A stretch of 64,000 nucleotides of DNA from Dehalogenimonas lykanthroporepellens BL-DC-9 (lineage in GTDB: Bacteria; Chloroflexota; Dehalococcoidia; Dehalococcoidales; Dehalococcoidaceae), in assembly GCA_000143165.1 (NCBI GenBank), contig CP002084.1:1622511-1686510 (forward strand). The letters run 5' to 3'. Positions within the stretch are counted from its first letter, which is position 1; every line of letters begins with the position of its first letter. Positions 48,372-57,037 of the stretch are shown here, in pieces. The position numbers were made by a program, and so were the translations under genes. Below the pieces are notes generated by a model, which was not told the origin of the DNA, did not search any database, and worked only from the letters and a program-made list of their open reading frames with translations.

Positions 48372-49950
48372 TAACAGCAATGTCGCGCCGGGAAAGAACA
48401 AGACCCTGCGCTGTGCCATCTACACCCGCAAGAGCCACGAGGAAGGGCTCGAACAGGAATTCAACTCGTTGGATGCGCAACGGGAATCGGCGGAACACTA
48501 TATCGAAGCCCAGAGAATGCGTGGCTGGACGGCTCTGCCGGATCGCTACGACGATGGTGGTTTCTCGGGTGGGAACATGGAACGCCCGGGGCTGCGCCGA
48601 CTGCTGGCGGACATCGACGCCGGGAAGATTGATGTGATCGTGGTCTACAAGGTCGACCGACTGTCCCGCTCGCTGCTGGACTTCATGAAGATGATCGACC
48701 TCTTCAACGAAAAGGGCGTCAGCTTCGTTTCGGTCACCCAGCACTTCAGCACCACCGACCCCACCGGCCGAATGTTTCTCGGCATCCTTATCACCTTCGC
48801 CCAGTACGAGCGGGAGGTCATCGCCGAGCGCATCCGGGACAAGGTGGCGGCCGCCAAGCGCCGGGGGAAATACTGCGGCGGCGTACCCATTCTCGGATAC
48901 GACGTCGACCGGGAGAACAAGAAGCTGCTGGTCAATCCTGATGAAGCCAGGACGGTGCAGTACATCTTCCGCCGCTTTATCCAGATCGGCTCGGCCAAGA
49001 AACTGGGCCAGGAGCTGAACGAACAGGGTTACCGCACCAAGGCCTGGACCACCAAGAAAGGCAAAGTCCGTGAGGGCTCCGAATGGAACACCGCCCATAT
49101 CTACCGGCTGCTCAACAACCGGATCTATATCGGCGAGATCGCCCACAAGGACCGCAGTTACCCCGGCGAGCACGAAGGGATCATCGACCGGGCGACCTGG
49201 GACAAGGTGCAAGCCATCCTGGAGGACAACAAACCGGTCAAGGTATCCATGGCCAGAACCAAAATGGTCGCCCCGCTGAAAGGCGTCATCCGCTGCGGCC
49301 ACTGCGGATGCTCGATGGGACCGACCTACGCCCGCAAGAACGGCCGCCACTACACCTATTACATCTGCCAGAAGGACAGCAAACGGACCGTGAGCCGGTG
49401 CCCGCTCAAACGGATTCCCGCCGGGGACATCGAGCAGGCCGTAGTCGAGCAGTTGAGCGCGGTGTTCCGCACTCCGACGCTGGTGGCCAAGACCTACTTC
49501 GCGGCCCGGGACATCGAGCAGGTGGAGCGGGAGCGGCTGTTCAAACAGAAAGCCCAACTCGAGATGGAGCTGTCGCAGGCGCGGGAGCAGGCACTTGAAC
49601 TGATGAAGCCCGGCAACGATCAGCCGGGTAAGGCTGAGATGCTGACGACCGTCAACCGCCAGGCGGTCGAGCTCTCGAAACAACTGACGCACGTGAGCGA
49701 GCGATGCAGAGCCTACCAGGGGAACAGCATCACGGAACAGGATGTGTCGGAGGCCTTCCAGAATGTGGAGGGGTTCTGGGAAGACCTTTTCCCGGTGGAG
49801 CGGAATCGCCTCATACGCCTCCTGGTGGACAAGGTGGAGATCCGCGAGACCGGAATCGACATGGAGCTGCGCACCAACGGGCTGACAACGCTAATCGCCG
49901 AGCTGGCCGGTTTGGCATGCGAAGTCACGGAACGGAGGACAAACCGATGA
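48364..49950 (+). CDS. Large serine recombinase (phage integrase)
   Basis: 528 aa. Catalytic domain at 1-155 with nucleophile S24 (AIYTRKS), VYKVDRLSRSLLDF, and later R residues. The recombinase domain is at about 165-280 (GGVPILGYDVDRENKKLLVNPDEARTVQYIFRRFIQIGSAKKLGQELNEQG). A zinc ribbon begins near 305 (RCGHCGCSMG ... CPL), and a coiled coil at 380-470. This is the full architecture of an integrating serine recombinase. It lies 0.8 kb from the prophage-tRNA junction and is the best candidate for the integrase. Overlap with the upstream and downstream genes is a few bases each. Confidence 0.93.
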   Translation: MLDNSNVAPGKNKTLRCAIYTRKSHEEGLEQEFNSLDAQRESAEHYIEAQRMRGWTALPDRYDDGGFSGGNMERPGLRRLLADIDAGKIDVIVVYKVDRLSRSLLDFMKMIDLFNEKGVSFVSVTQHFSTTDPTGRMFLGILITFAQYEREVIAERIRDKVAAAKRRGKYCGGVPILGYDVDRENKKLLVNPDEARTVQYIFRRFIQIGSAKKLGQELNEQGYRTKAWTTKKGKVREGSEWNTAHIYRLLNNRIYIGEIAHKDRSYPGEHEGIIDRATWDKVQAILEDNKPVKVSMARTKMVAPLKGVIRCGHCGCSMGPTYARKNGRHYTYYICQKDSKRTVSRCPLKRIPAGDIEQAVVEQLSAVFRTPTLVAKTYFAARDIEQVERERLFKQKAQLEMELSQAREQALELMKPGNDQPGKAEMLTTVNRQAVELSKQLTHVSERCRAYQGNSITEQDVSEAFQNVEGFWEDLFPVERNRLIRLLVDKVEIRETGIDMELRTNGLTTLIAELAGLACEVTERRTNR

Positions 49951-50369
49951 AAATGAAGCCGACCATTACCGTTGCCGACAACGGCAACCTGCAGATCCAT
50001 ATCCCGATGCTGATCCGGCGCATGCGCGGCCGCAAGACGGTCATCGCTCCCCAGGCCCTGGATGGAGAAATCACCGGAGCGCAGGAACCGGTGCAGTCCG
50101 CCGTCCTTCAGGCGCTGGGAAGGGCCTTTTCATGGGCCGACATCCTCGAATCCGGCCAGATCAAGTCCATCAGCGAGCTTGCCCGTACCCTCGACGTCGA
50201 TGGCTCGTATGTGGCCCGCATCCTCAAGCTAACGACTCTGGCCCCCGACATCGTCGAAGCCCTGATCAACGGCGAGGAACCAAACGGGCTATCGCTGGCC
50301 AAGCTGACCCAGACCTTTCCCGAGGACTGGGCCGAGCAGCGCCGCCAGTTCGGCTTCGCCACCGACTGA
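49947..50369 (+). CDS. ParB/KorB-like HTH protein of the recombinase module
   Basis: 140 aa. The C-terminal half is a helix-turn-helix (IKSISELARTLDVDGSYVARILKLTTLAPDIVEALINGEEPNGLSLAKLT), like the KorB/ParB-type HTH. The N-terminal part (MKMKPTITVADNGNLQIHIPMLIRRMRGRKTVIAP) is short and beta-rich. It is regularly found after large serine recombinases as the third gene of the module and may act as a directionality factor or repressor. The start overlaps the recombinase stop (ATGA). Confidence 0.8.
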   Translation: MKMKPTITVADNGNLQIHIPMLIRRMRGRKTVIAPQALDGEITGAQEPVQSAVLQALGRAFSWADILESGQIKSISELARTLDVDGSYVARILKLTTLAPDIVEALINGEEPNGLSLAKLTQTFPEDWAEQRRQFGFATD

Positions 50370-50738
50370 CGACCGGACCGGAGACCACCCCAGAGAGCCG
50401 ACCATCAGCGTCGGCTTTTCTTCTTTAGGGGGCAGGAAGCCGGAGTTGACCGCGCTTCTTTTCATGGCCGAGGCGGGCGATTTTGAAAAAAACGTCCGGT
50501 TGCGGCATCGAACGATGACCTAAGACAACCGCCCAAAATGGCAATCAGCCGCAAACCCATATCAATCAAGGATGTAGCTTTCCGGACGAGCTTCGGACTT
50601 GGTCCGGAGAAAACAGAGAATCAGGGGCCAAACAGAGAAAGAAAGGCGGGAGGATGGAGAGAATCGATGGTGCGGAGAGGTGCTTTGGAAAGATGTGAAA
50701 CGGGCGCAAACCCTTTAGAAACAAGGGGAAAAAGAAAA
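50370..50738. other. Right-end noncoding region of the prophage
   Basis: About 370 nt with no supported gene. It begins with a terminator and ends just before the tRNA terminator. It probably contains the arm of the attachment site. Purine-rich stretches (GAGAAAACAGAGAATC) occur at about 50606-50720. Confidence 0.5.
50395..50425 (+). terminator. Terminator of the recombinase module
   Basis: AGCCGAC, loop CATCAGC-type, GTCGGCT, followed by TTTCTTCTTT. It lies 26 nt after the stop at 50369, and the U-run is on the plus strand. Confidence 0.8.
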
Positions 50739-50780
50739 CCCGTCACCCCGGAGAATGACCCCAGAGAGACGGGTTTGTCT
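50739..50780 (-). terminator. Terminator behind tRNA-Ala
   Basis: AAACCCGTC at 50739 pairs with GACGGGTTT at 50767, and in the minus direction TTTTCTTTTT follows. It lies 9 nt past the tRNA 3' end. If the phage inserted at the tRNA end, this terminator is phage-derived and replaces the host one. Confidence 0.7.
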
Positions 50781-50788
50781 TTTCTAAA

Positions 50789-50864
50789 TGGTGGAGCCGG
50801 AGGGATTCGAACCCGCTACCTTTTGACTGCCAGTCAAACGTTCTCCCAAGTGAACTACGGCCCC
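50789..50864 (-). tRNA. tRNA-Ala (GGC anticodon), prophage attachment gene
   Basis: 76 nt including an encoded CCA. The acceptor stem GGGGCCG/CGGCTCC holds the G3-U70 pair that identifies alanine tRNAs. D stem GTTC/GAAC, anticodon stem TTTGA/TCAAA with loop CTGGCAG (anticodon GGC), and T loop TTCGAAT are intact. The T stem GCGGG/CCCTC has one C50-U64 mismatch, which is unusual and lies in the 3' part next to the prophage. That portion may have been brought in by the phage. Confidence 0.92.
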
Positions 50865-50929
50865 GTGGAACAGACATGAAATATATCATACCTGTCCCCT
50901 GATCTGCAACTGAAACGGCCCGGTTTTAC

Positions 50930-51244
50930 CTATTCGATGACGACGCCGGTGCCGTAGGCAATGGTCTCGGCGGCTGACTGCATCACCATGGCGGTGCCGA
51001 ACTGCATGGAAATGACGGCGTTGGCGCCTTTCTTCTCGGCGTCGGCAATCATTCTTTGCAGGGCATCCTCGCGGGCTTCGGCCATCATCTTGGTGTACTC
51101 GCCTATTTCACCGCCCACCAGGCCGCGGAAACCGGCCATGATGTCCTTGCCGATGTGCTTGGCCCGGATGGTTGAGCCGCGCACCAGGCCGATGGTCTTG
51201 ACGATTTTCTTGCCGGGGATTTCGGGGGATGTTACGATGATCAA
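50930..51244 (-). CDS. YbjQ-family (UPF0145) putative heavy-metal-binding protein
   Basis: 104 aa. It begins MIIVTSPEIPGKKIVKTIGLVRGSTIRAKHIGKDIMAGFRGLVGGEIGEYTKMMAEAREDALQRMIADAEKKGANAVISMQFGTA, the full UPF0145 signature, with GANAVI near the end. The family forms pentamers of unknown biological function. It is the last gene of the host sdpR/sdpI operon and overlaps the upstream membrane gene by 4 nt (ATGA). No metal-binding residues are obvious beyond family features. Confidence 0.9.
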   Translation of the reverse strand: MIIVTSPEIPGKKIVKTIGLVRGSTIRAKHIGKDIMAGFRGLVGGEIGEYTKMMAEAREDALQRMIADAEKKGANAVISMQFGTAMVMQSAAETIAYGTGVVIE

Positions 51245-51456
51245 TTGTCTACCTCCTTGAAATTTTCATTCTTTTTCTGTTTCTGCCGGTCAACTATGGC
51301 CTGAGCCAACAGCAGTATCGTTCCCAGCAGGAAGGCGGCGGTTATTAGAATGACTATCCAGGGTGTCTGGTCGGCTTCGTTGGCCATCAGCCAGATGAAA
51401 CTGCCCAGAATGGCGATAAAGCCGATGATGAACAGGCCGAATCCCAAGTTTTTCAT
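51241..51456 (-). CDS. Small membrane protein of the sdp operon
   Basis: 71 aa from the ATG at 51456, with AAGGGG 6-7 nt upstream. Two predicted transmembrane helices: FGLFIIGFIAILGSFIWLMA at the N-terminus and WIVILITAAFLLGTILLLAQAI, then a charged cytoplasmic tail (VDRQKQKKNENFKEVDN). No family is recognised. It overlaps the YbjQ gene by 4 nt and follows sdpI by 11 nt, so it is probably a membrane partner of the SdpI-like protein. A longer frame upstream overlaps sdpI. Confidence 0.75.
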   Translation of the reverse strand: MKNLGFGLFIIGFIAILGSFIWLMANEADQTPWIVILITAAFLLGTILLLAQAIVDRQKQKKNENFKEVDN

Positions 51457-51467
51457 TTTATTCCCCT

Positions 51468-52136
51468 TCAGCCGCCCAGGCCGTTGCGTCGGTCGGGGTC
51501 GGCCTCCCAAATCAGATACGAATAAACTACCAGGAAGATAATCATGACAAACAATAGTCCGAAGACGGTATAAAACGCCCATTCCTGGCCGATGACACCG
51601 GCCCCGGCCAGGAGCAGGCCCAGGATGACGAACAGCCGTCCCCCCAGCCGGTGGGTCCTGTCCCAGGAGCGGTCGGAGGTCAGTGTCCACGGCGTACGGA
51701 TGCCGACGAACCAGGTGGGCTTCATTTTGCCGAAATAGTTGCCCAGTACCGCCAGGAGCAGGCCTGCCATTATCATGATGGTCATGCCGATATCGATATC
51801 GTAACCGAAGACGGCGGCCAATACCACGCCATGAATGCCTGCCATGAATACCACCATCATTATCCGGATGAGACGGTAAATACCGGCGAAGCGCTGGTAG
51901 TTGGTGCGCTTGGGATCGATGCGCGGCAGGAACAACAGCATCAGGTACAGCCCGATGGCCATGATCGGCGTCAGTAACAACCCTTCGAACTTGCCGCCAT
52001 AGCGGTCGGGCTCACCGGTGATGCCCCAGTGTACCGGGATGGAGTCGGGGGCGTTGGGCCAGGCGACGGCCGAGGCGATGAACATGCCGGCAATCAGCGC
52101 CAGGCTGAGCCATTCGATACGCCAGTTAACATTCAT
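51468..52136 (-). CDS. SdpI-family membrane protein
   Basis: 222 aa. The DUF1648 part (WPNAPDSIPVHWGITGEPDRYGGK) is at the N-terminus, and TWFVGIRTPWTLTSDRSWDRTHRLGGRLFVILGLLL is the SdpI core. About six membrane helices are predicted. SdpI protects Bacillus against the SdpC toxin and signals to SdpR. Here no toxin gene is seen, so the pair may respond to a membrane stress. The start overlaps the stop of the sdpR-like gene by 11 nt. Confidence 0.88.
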   Translation of the reverse strand: MNVNWRIEWLSLALIAGMFIASAVAWPNAPDSIPVHWGITGEPDRYGGKFEGLLLTPIMAIGLYLMLLFLPRIDPKRTNYQRFAGIYRLIRIMMVVFMAGIHGVVLAAVFGYDIDIGMTIMIMAGLLLAVLGNYFGKMKPTWFVGIRTPWTLTSDRSWDRTHRLGGRLFVILGLLLAGAGVIGQEWAFYTVFGLLFVMIIFLVVYSYLIWEADPDRRNGLGG

Positions 52137-52431
52137 TTTTCGTGTGGTGCGCTCCTTCGCCGTTTCGTCGGCCTATCTTCAGCAGGTCCATGATGCCCGC
52201 CAGGGTCTCTTCCATGACCGATACGTTCAGGCTGTACATAATGACCGTGCCCCGGCGCTCTTCCTGTATCAGATTGGCTGACTTGAGTACGTTAAAGTGG
52301 CCTGACATGGTGGATTTGGCCAGGTCGAAATGCTCGGCCAGTTCCCCCGCCGACATCGGTCGTTCTCCCAGCAGTTTGAGTATGCGGCGCCGGGTGTCGT
52401 CAGCCAGGGCTTTGAAAATACTCTCGGTCAT
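52126..52431 (-). CDS. ArsR-family autorepressor, SdpR-like
   Basis: 101 aa. IFKALADDTRRRILKLLGERPMSAGELAEHFDLAKSTMSGHFNVLKSANLIQEERRGTVIMYSLNVSVMEETLAGIMDLL is the SdpR type of ArsR winged helix, without metal-binding Cys. In Bacillus it represses its own operon and is held at the membrane by SdpI. The overlap with sdpI and the operator at 52440-52455 agree with this. ATG at 52431. Confidence 0.9.
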   Translation of the reverse strand: MTESIFKALADDTRRRILKLLGERPMSAGELAEHFDLAKSTMSGHFNVLKSANLIQEERRGTVIMYSLNVSVMEETLAGIMDLLKIGRRNGEGAHHTKNEC

Positions 52432-52439
52432 GGCGATAA

Positions 52440-52487
52440 TTCGTTAAACACCGAAATAATATTATTACACCTCGCCGCCCCTGTCAA
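52440..52487 (-). promoter_or_regulatory. Promoter and operator of the sdpR-sdpI operon
   Basis: TTGACA (52482-52487) and TAATAT (52459-52464) with a 17-nt spacer on the minus strand. TTCG-N8-CGAA (52440-52455) is an ArsR-type inverted repeat just after the -10 and before the ATG. Confidence 0.8.
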
Positions 52488-52859
52488 CAGGATACGGTAA
52501 ATTGTTTTTTATTTGGTGCTGGTGATTTGGAATTTCTCCGGCAAAGCCGGGGTGTGTGCCATTTCCCCATTGACAATACCCCGTCCTGTGTCTAATATAT
52601 GTTCTAATATAAAAGGCCGTAATAGACCCCTTGCCACGCGTTATCATCAGGATTGAGCCGGTTAAGGGTTAATTGTTTCGAATTGAATGATCGGCCTTTT
52701 CAGCCCTTCCGGGGCCATTTTCAATCGTAAAAAGAGGATTCGTTTCCTTCGTTTCTTTTCAGAAGCGAATCAGGGTCAGGGAAAAATTCCGGCATCGGTC
52801 CAGGACGGCCTCATTATCGGAGCAGGTCGTTTTTGAATCACCGAGCTTATATCAGCTCT
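52488..52859. other. Intergenic region between cysS and the sdp operon
   Basis: About 370 nt with no supported gene. AT-rich patches (TAATATATGTTCTAATATAAAAGG at about 52600) may hold promoters. No clear cysS terminator was found. Confidence 0.5.
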
Positions 52860-54308
52860 TCAGAGTGTCTTGTATGACCACACCGGTCCGGTCGGGGTAT
52901 CCTTGATGACTATGCCGGTTTCATCCAGCCGGTTGCGCAGTTTATCGGCTTCGGCATAATTTTTCTCTCGCCGTAGTTCAGCCCGGAGAGACAGAATGTC
53001 GGCCATTGCCCGTTCGGCGTCGCCATCCCAGTCCGGCAGTTCGCGCCCGTCAGCGCGCCAGATTTCAGCCGCCGCTACCAGTAATCCGGAATGGTCGCCG
53101 GCGGTCTTGTCGGCGCTTTCCAGCCGCAAACCCAGCACCCCGGCCAGTTCCCGGAGCAGGGCCCGCACCTTGCCGGTGGGCCGGCCTTCGGCCTCCAGCC
53201 GGTTGATGTCCCGTGCCAGGTCAAAGAGGGCGGCCAGGGCGCGCGGGGTGTTGAAATCATCATCCATGGCCTCGACGAAACGACTCCGGCACACCTCGCG
53301 GTCGAACAACGGGTCGTCAGCCTCAGACGTTACCGTCTTGTCACCGGCGGCCTGGGTCAGGCGCCGGGCGCCTTTTTCCGCCGCCTCGACAATCTCGTCG
53401 GAATAGGTCAGCGGACTGCGGTAATGGGAAGACAGGACGAAGACCCGCAGGGCGTCGGCGGAATACTTCTGCAAGGCTTCCTTGATGGTTATCAGGTTGC
53501 CCAGTGACTTGCTCATCTTCTCGCCGCCAAGCTGGAGCAGGCCGTTGTGCAACCAGTAGCGAACGAACGGCTTTTGCCCGGTGAAACTCTCGGACTGGGC
53601 TATCTCGTTTTCATGGTGGGGAAAAATCAGGTCGGCGCCGCCGCCGTGGATATCGATGGTCTCTCCCAGGTACTTGTGGCTCATAGCGGAGCACTCGATG
53701 TGCCAGCCCGGCCGGCCCTGCCCCCACGGGGAAGCCCAGGCCGGTTCCCCCGGCTTGGTGGCTTTCCACAGCACGAAGTCCATCGGGTCTTCCTTGGTCT
53801 CGTCTACCTCGATGCGGGCGCCGGCCTGCATCTGCTCCAGCGTCCGGTGGGACAGCTTGCCGTAATCTGCCAACCGCCGTACCCGGAAATAAACCGAACC
53901 CCGGACCTCGTAGGCGAAGCCCCGCGCTACCAGGCCTTCCACCAGTTCGATGATGGCCGGTATTTCCTCGGTCACCCGCGGGTAGGCGTCCGCCGGCAGG
54001 ATGTTGAGGGCGCTCATGTCGGCCTGAAAGTCGGCGATGTTGCGGTCGGCCAGTTCCAGCGGCGTCAGCCCGGCCGGGGCCGCCTTGGCGATGATCTTGT
54101 CATCGACGTCGGTAAAATTCTGCACATACTTGACCCGGTAGCCACGGTAGAGCAGGTAACGCCGGATGACGTCGAAATTGATATAGCTCATGGCGTGGCC
54201 GATATGAGCCGAGGATTGGGGGGTGATGCCGCAGACGTACATGCTGACCGGGTCTGCGGCCGGTTTGAATACTTCACGGGTGCCGGTAAGGGTATTGGAA
54301 ATCTTCAT
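52860..54308 (-). CDS. cysS: Cysteinyl-tRNA synthetase
   Basis: 482 aa from the ATG at 54308; the longer frame upstream overlaps the intergenic region with no ribosome site, whereas 54308 has GAGAG upstream. It attaches Cys to tRNA-Cys. HIGH appears as [10 protein letters not shown] after VCGITPQ, the zinc ligands include C of MYVCG and the WHIECSAM site, and KMSKS as EKMSKSLGN. The C-terminal anticodon-binding helices are present ([19 protein letters not shown]). It forms an operon with ispF and ispD upstream. Confidence 0.96.
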   Translation of the reverse strand: MKISNTLTGTREVFKPAADPVSMYVCGITPQSSAHIGHAMSYINFDVIRRYLLYRGYRVKYVQNFTDVDDKIIAKAAPAGLTPLELADRNIADFQADMSALNILPADAYPRVTEEIPAIIELVEGLVARGFAYEVRGSVYFRVRRLADYGKLSHRTLEQMQAGARIEVDETKEDPMDFVLWKATKPGEPAWASPWGQGRPGWHIECSAMSHKYLGETIDIHGGGADLIFPHHENEIAQSESFTGQKPFVRYWLHNGLLQLGGEKMSKSLGNLITIKEALQKYSADALRVFVLSSHYRSPLTYSDEIVEAAEKGARRLTQAAGDKTVTSEADDPLFDREVCRSRFVEAMDDDFNTPRALAALFDLARDINRLEAEGRPTGKVRALLRELAGVLGLRLESADKTAGDHSGLLVAAAEIWRADGRELPDWDGDAERAMADILSLRAELRREKNYAEADKLRNRLDETGIVIKDTPTGPVWSYKTL

Positions 54309-54348
54309 CGATACTCTCTCATGATAACAGAAACCACCGGTAGCGGCT

Positions 54349-54834
54349 TCAGGGGGTGATTTTTTCAATAAGTGCGCTGGCCCAGGCCGCCATGCCTTCC
54401 TCCCGGCCGACGAAGCCCAGTTCTTCGGTAGTGGAGGCCTTGACGTTGACGGCGCTGGAGTCGATGCCCAGGGCGCCGGCCAGGTTGAGGCACATGTCAG
54501 CGATATGGTCTCTCAGCCGGGGCTGTTCGGCGGCGATGACGGCGTCGATGTTGACCGGGCGCCAGCCGCCGGCGCTCAGCATGATGCCGGTCTGTTCCAG
54601 CAGTTTCAGACTGCTGATGCCCTTGAAGCGGGGGTCGCCGGGCGGAAAATGAACACCGATATCACCCAGCCCGGCGGCGCCCAGCAGGGCATCCATGACG
54701 GCATGGGTCAGTACATCGGCGTCGCTCCAACCGGTAAGGCCGCGGTCGTGGGGTACCGTCACTCCGCCCAGCACCAGAGGGCGGTCCGGGGCCAGGCGGT
54801 GGACGTCATAGCCGATGCCGGTGCGCCAGTTCAT
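54349..54834 (-). CDS. ispF: 2-C-methyl-D-erythritol 2,4-cyclodiphosphate synthase
   Basis: 161 aa. It makes MEcPP in the MEP isoprenoid pathway. GIGYDVHRL supplies D and H metal ligands, [31 protein letters not shown] is the active-site signature, and the C-terminus [19 protein letters not shown] is typical. It lies one base after the ispD stop and 40 nt before cysS. Full length for the family. Confidence 0.96.
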   Translation of the reverse strand: MNWRTGIGYDVHRLAPDRPLVLGGVTVPHDRGLTGWSDADVLTHAVMDALLGAAGLGDIGVHFPPGDPRFKGISSLKLLEQTGIMLSAGGWRPVNIDAVIAAEQPRLRDHIADMCLNLAGALGIDSSAVNVKASTTEELGFVGREEGMAAWASALIEKITP

Positions 54835-54835
54835 G

Positions 54836-55528
54836 TTACTCGGCGTGTCTCCGCCACAGCGTTTCGGCGGCGGCCATGGATTCGGGAGTGGTAATCTTGA
54901 TGTTGACCGTCGAACCTTTATACAACCTGACCGGTACTCCCAGACGCTCCACCAGCATGGCGTCGTCGGTAACCGTGCCGGCGGCCGCGGCGTAAGCGCG
55001 GCGGATGAGGTCGTAACGGAAAACCTGAGGCGTCTGGGCGCTCCACAGCCGCTCCCGGTCAGGGGTTTCCTTGACGTAGCCGTTATCCCCGGCCAGCTTG
55101 ATGGTATCGGTCACCGGTACGGCGCAAACGGCGGCGCCGGTGTTCTGGGCGGCTTTCAGACCGTCCTCTATCTGCTCCACCTTGACCAGCGGTCGGGCGC
55201 CGTCGTGGATGATGACCCACTCGATACCGTCATCAGCCAGGGTGTTCAGGGCATTCTGCACTGAATCCTGGCGGCGGTCGCCGCCGGCGATGATGTCGGT
55301 CACCTTGGACCATTTTTCATAATCGGCCAGGGCCTCGCCGGCTTGCAGACTGTCCTCATTGAGTACTACGATAATCCGGTCGACGGCTTCGGCGCACTCG
55401 AAGGGGAATACCGCCCGGGCAAGTACCGGCCGGGCGCCAAGGGGGGTGAATATCTTATCCACTCCCTGCATGCGTTCACTGCGACCCGCAGCGGCTATGA
55501 TTGCGGCAACACGTTCTTTATTGTACAT
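54836..55528 (-). CDS. ispD: 2-C-methyl-D-erythritol 4-phosphate cytidylyltransferase
   Basis: 230 aa from the ATG at 55528 (MYNKERVAAIIAAAGRSERM); an ATG six codons earlier is an alternative. IIAAAGRSERM is the nucleotide-binding loop, VIIHDGARPLV the conserved middle and VTDDAMLVERLG the C-terminal part. It transfers CMP to MEP. A TATAAT hexamer ends 6 nt before the chosen ATG with no SD, so the transcript may be leaderless. It diverges from radC. Confidence 0.95.
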   Translation of the reverse strand: MYNKERVAAIIAAAGRSERMQGVDKIFTPLGARPVLARAVFPFECAEAVDRIIVVLNEDSLQAGEALADYEKWSKVTDIIAGGDRRQDSVQNALNTLADDGIEWVIIHDGARPLVKVEQIEDGLKAAQNTGAAVCAVPVTDTIKLAGDNGYVKETPDRERLWSAQTPQVFRYDLIRRAYAAAAGTVTDDAMLVERLGVPVRLYKGSTVNIKITTPESMAAAETLWRRHAE

Positions 55529-55635
55529 GCCGGCATTATAAGGCATGAGCCGGTAGCGGCGCTAGGTACCAAAGAACTAGTCCTGAAAATATGACTGGCA
55601 GGACGGCGGCCAAAAGTGGTATAAACAACCCGTTC

Positions 55636-56382
55636 ATGTCAGAAAAACCCAAAAACCAGCCTGATTCAGCCACCGGTCACCGTAGCCGTCTGCGTGAGCG
55701 TTTCAATAAGGGTGGCCTGAACGGTTTCCATGATTATGAAATCGTGGAACTCCTGCTGACACTGAGTACCCCGCAACGTGACTGTAAGCCGTCAGCCAAG
55801 GCGGCCCTGGCTCGTTTCAAGAGTCTGCGCGGGGTGCTGGAAGCCCCGGTGGAGGAGTTGACTCAGGTGCCGGGTATCGGTCCGGTCAACAGCACAGCTA
55901 TCCGGCTGGTGGCCGAGGTTGCCCGGGAATTACTCCGGGAACGGGCGGAACAGCAGGAGTTTCCCGATTCCTGTGCCACCCCCCAGGTGGTGTATGACTA
56001 CCTGTACTCCTCCATGTCCGGCCTCAGGAAGGAAGTTTTCAAGGTGCTGTATCTGAACAGTCAGAACCGTATCATGGAAATCGCCGAAATGTCCCAGGGG
56101 ACGGTCAACGCCTCGGTCGTCTGGGTGAGGGAAGTGGTGGAGCGGGCGCTCCGGCTGGGAGCCGCGGCCATGATCTTCGTTCATAATCACCCTTCGGGGG
56201 TGCCGGCGCCCAGCCGTCAGGACCGGGACATTACCCGTGACCTGGTCTTTGCCGCCGCCACCATGAATATCCGGGCGCTGGACCACATAATAATCGGCGA
56301 CAATTGCTATCACTCCCTGGCTTCGGAAGGTCTGCTGGAAAAATACCAGGCGGAGTTCCAGACTCTGCGGCGGGCGGTCTGA
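55636..56382 (+). CDS. radC: RadC/JAB-domain protein
   Basis: 248 aa from the ATG at 55636; a TATAAA box ends 10 nt upstream and no SD is seen, so a short or leaderless mRNA is likely. The UPF0758 helix-hairpin-helix part is residues 1-100 (LTQVPGIGPVNSTAIRLVAE). The JAMM metal site FVHNHPSGVPAPSRQD (H-x-H-x10-D) follows. Despite the name its role in DNA repair is unproven. It diverges from ispD and converges with ogt. Confidence 0.92.
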   Translation: MSEKPKNQPDSATGHRSRLRERFNKGGLNGFHDYEIVELLLTLSTPQRDCKPSAKAALARFKSLRGVLEAPVEELTQVPGIGPVNSTAIRLVAEVARELLRERAEQQEFPDSCATPQVVYDYLYSSMSGLRKEVFKVLYLNSQNRIMEIAEMSQGTVNASVVWVREVVERALRLGAAAMIFVHNHPSGVPAPSRQDRDITRDLVFAAATMNIRALDHIIIGDNCYHSLASEGLLEKYQAEFQTLRRAV

Positions 56383-56388
56383 CTGCGG

Positions 56389-56904
56389 TTACGGCCGGTT
56401 CTTCTTTTCCAGTTCCAGCAGTTTCCGCTTGGTTTCCAGTCCGCCGGTGAAACCGGTCAGTGAGCCGTCGGCTCCCACTACCCGGTGGCAGGGAATGATG
56501 ACCGGCACCGGGTTGGCGCCCAGCGCCCGGCCGACAGCCCGGGCGGCCCCGGGCCTGCCGATGACTTTGGCCAGTTCCCCGTAGGAAGCCGTCTGCCCGT
56601 GAGGTATCCGGCAGGCGGCTGAGTAGACCTCGCGCTGAAAGTCGGTAGCCTCGCTCAGGTCAAGCCCTTCCCGGAAAACAACCGGTTCGCCCAGAAAGAA
56701 ATGCTTCAGCCGGTCGACCAGTCCGGCACCGCCGGCTTCATGAGTAATATCCTTTTCCTCGATGCCCAGCGCTTCGATGGCCGCCTGGCGGTTTTCAGCC
56801 GGCAGGGTCAGGCGGCGGACGCCTTTTTCGGTGACCTCGACGCCGGTCCAGCCGGCGGCGGTTTCGATGACATCAAAGCGGGAATCGGGGTTCCGGTTCT
56901 TCAT
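56389..56904 (-). CDS. ogt: Methylated-DNA--protein-cysteine methyltransferase
   Basis: 171 aa. The active-site Cys is in PVIIPCHRVVGADGSLTGFTGGLETKRKLLELE. The wing and Arg finger region RIPHGQTASYGELAKVIGRPGAARAVGRALGANP precede it. It removes alkyl groups from O6-guanine by a suicide reaction. N-terminal domain (MKNRNPDSRFDVIETAAGWTGVEVTEKGVRRL) is degenerate, as in Ogt-type proteins. It converges with radC with a 6-nt gap. Confidence 0.95.
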   Translation of the reverse strand: MKNRNPDSRFDVIETAAGWTGVEVTEKGVRRLTLPAENRQAAIEALGIEEKDITHEAGGAGLVDRLKHFFLGEPVVFREGLDLSEATDFQREVYSAACRIPHGQTASYGELAKVIGRPGAARAVGRALGANPVPVIIPCHRVVGADGSLTGFTGGLETKRKLLELEKKNRP

Positions 56905-56921
56905 GACGACAGCCTCCGTTT

Positions 56922-57017
56922 TTATTTTTCCTCTTCCCGTCGGCGTTGCAGTGCCGCGGCGATGAAAATCAGCGCCAAGCCGTCCAGGGTCAGTAACCGG
57001 TTCCTGGATTTAGTCAC
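56922..57017 (-). CDS. Possible 31-residue membrane micropeptide
   Basis: A GTG-initiated frame encodes VTKSRNRLLTLDGLALIFI and then AAALQRRREEEK. It has one hydrophobic helix followed by a charged end, and stops 17 nt before ogt. There is no good ribosome site, so it may simply be chance or a remnant. Confidence 0.25.
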   Translation of the reverse strand: MTKSRNRLLTLDGLALIFIAAALQRRREEEK

Positions 57018-57037
57018 GCTCAAGCCTATCGGCTCAC

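Larger units (their letters stand above)
1..50788. mobile_element. Prophage (contractile-tail type), left end outside window
   Basis: The region encodes a near-complete set of myovirus functions: terminase, portal, Mu-F-like head protein, prohead protease, capsid, sheath, tube, tape measure, baseplate proteins, replication genes, a sigma factor, a LexA-type repressor and an integrase. Virion and replication genes run on the minus strand, while the integration module and several cargo genes run on the plus strand. The right boundary is placed at the 3' end of tRNA-Ala because ordinary housekeeping genes begin just beyond it. The left boundary, remaining baseplate and fibre genes, and most lysis genes must lie to the left of the window. 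The exact att core cannot be seen because its partner site is missing. Confidence 0.9.
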
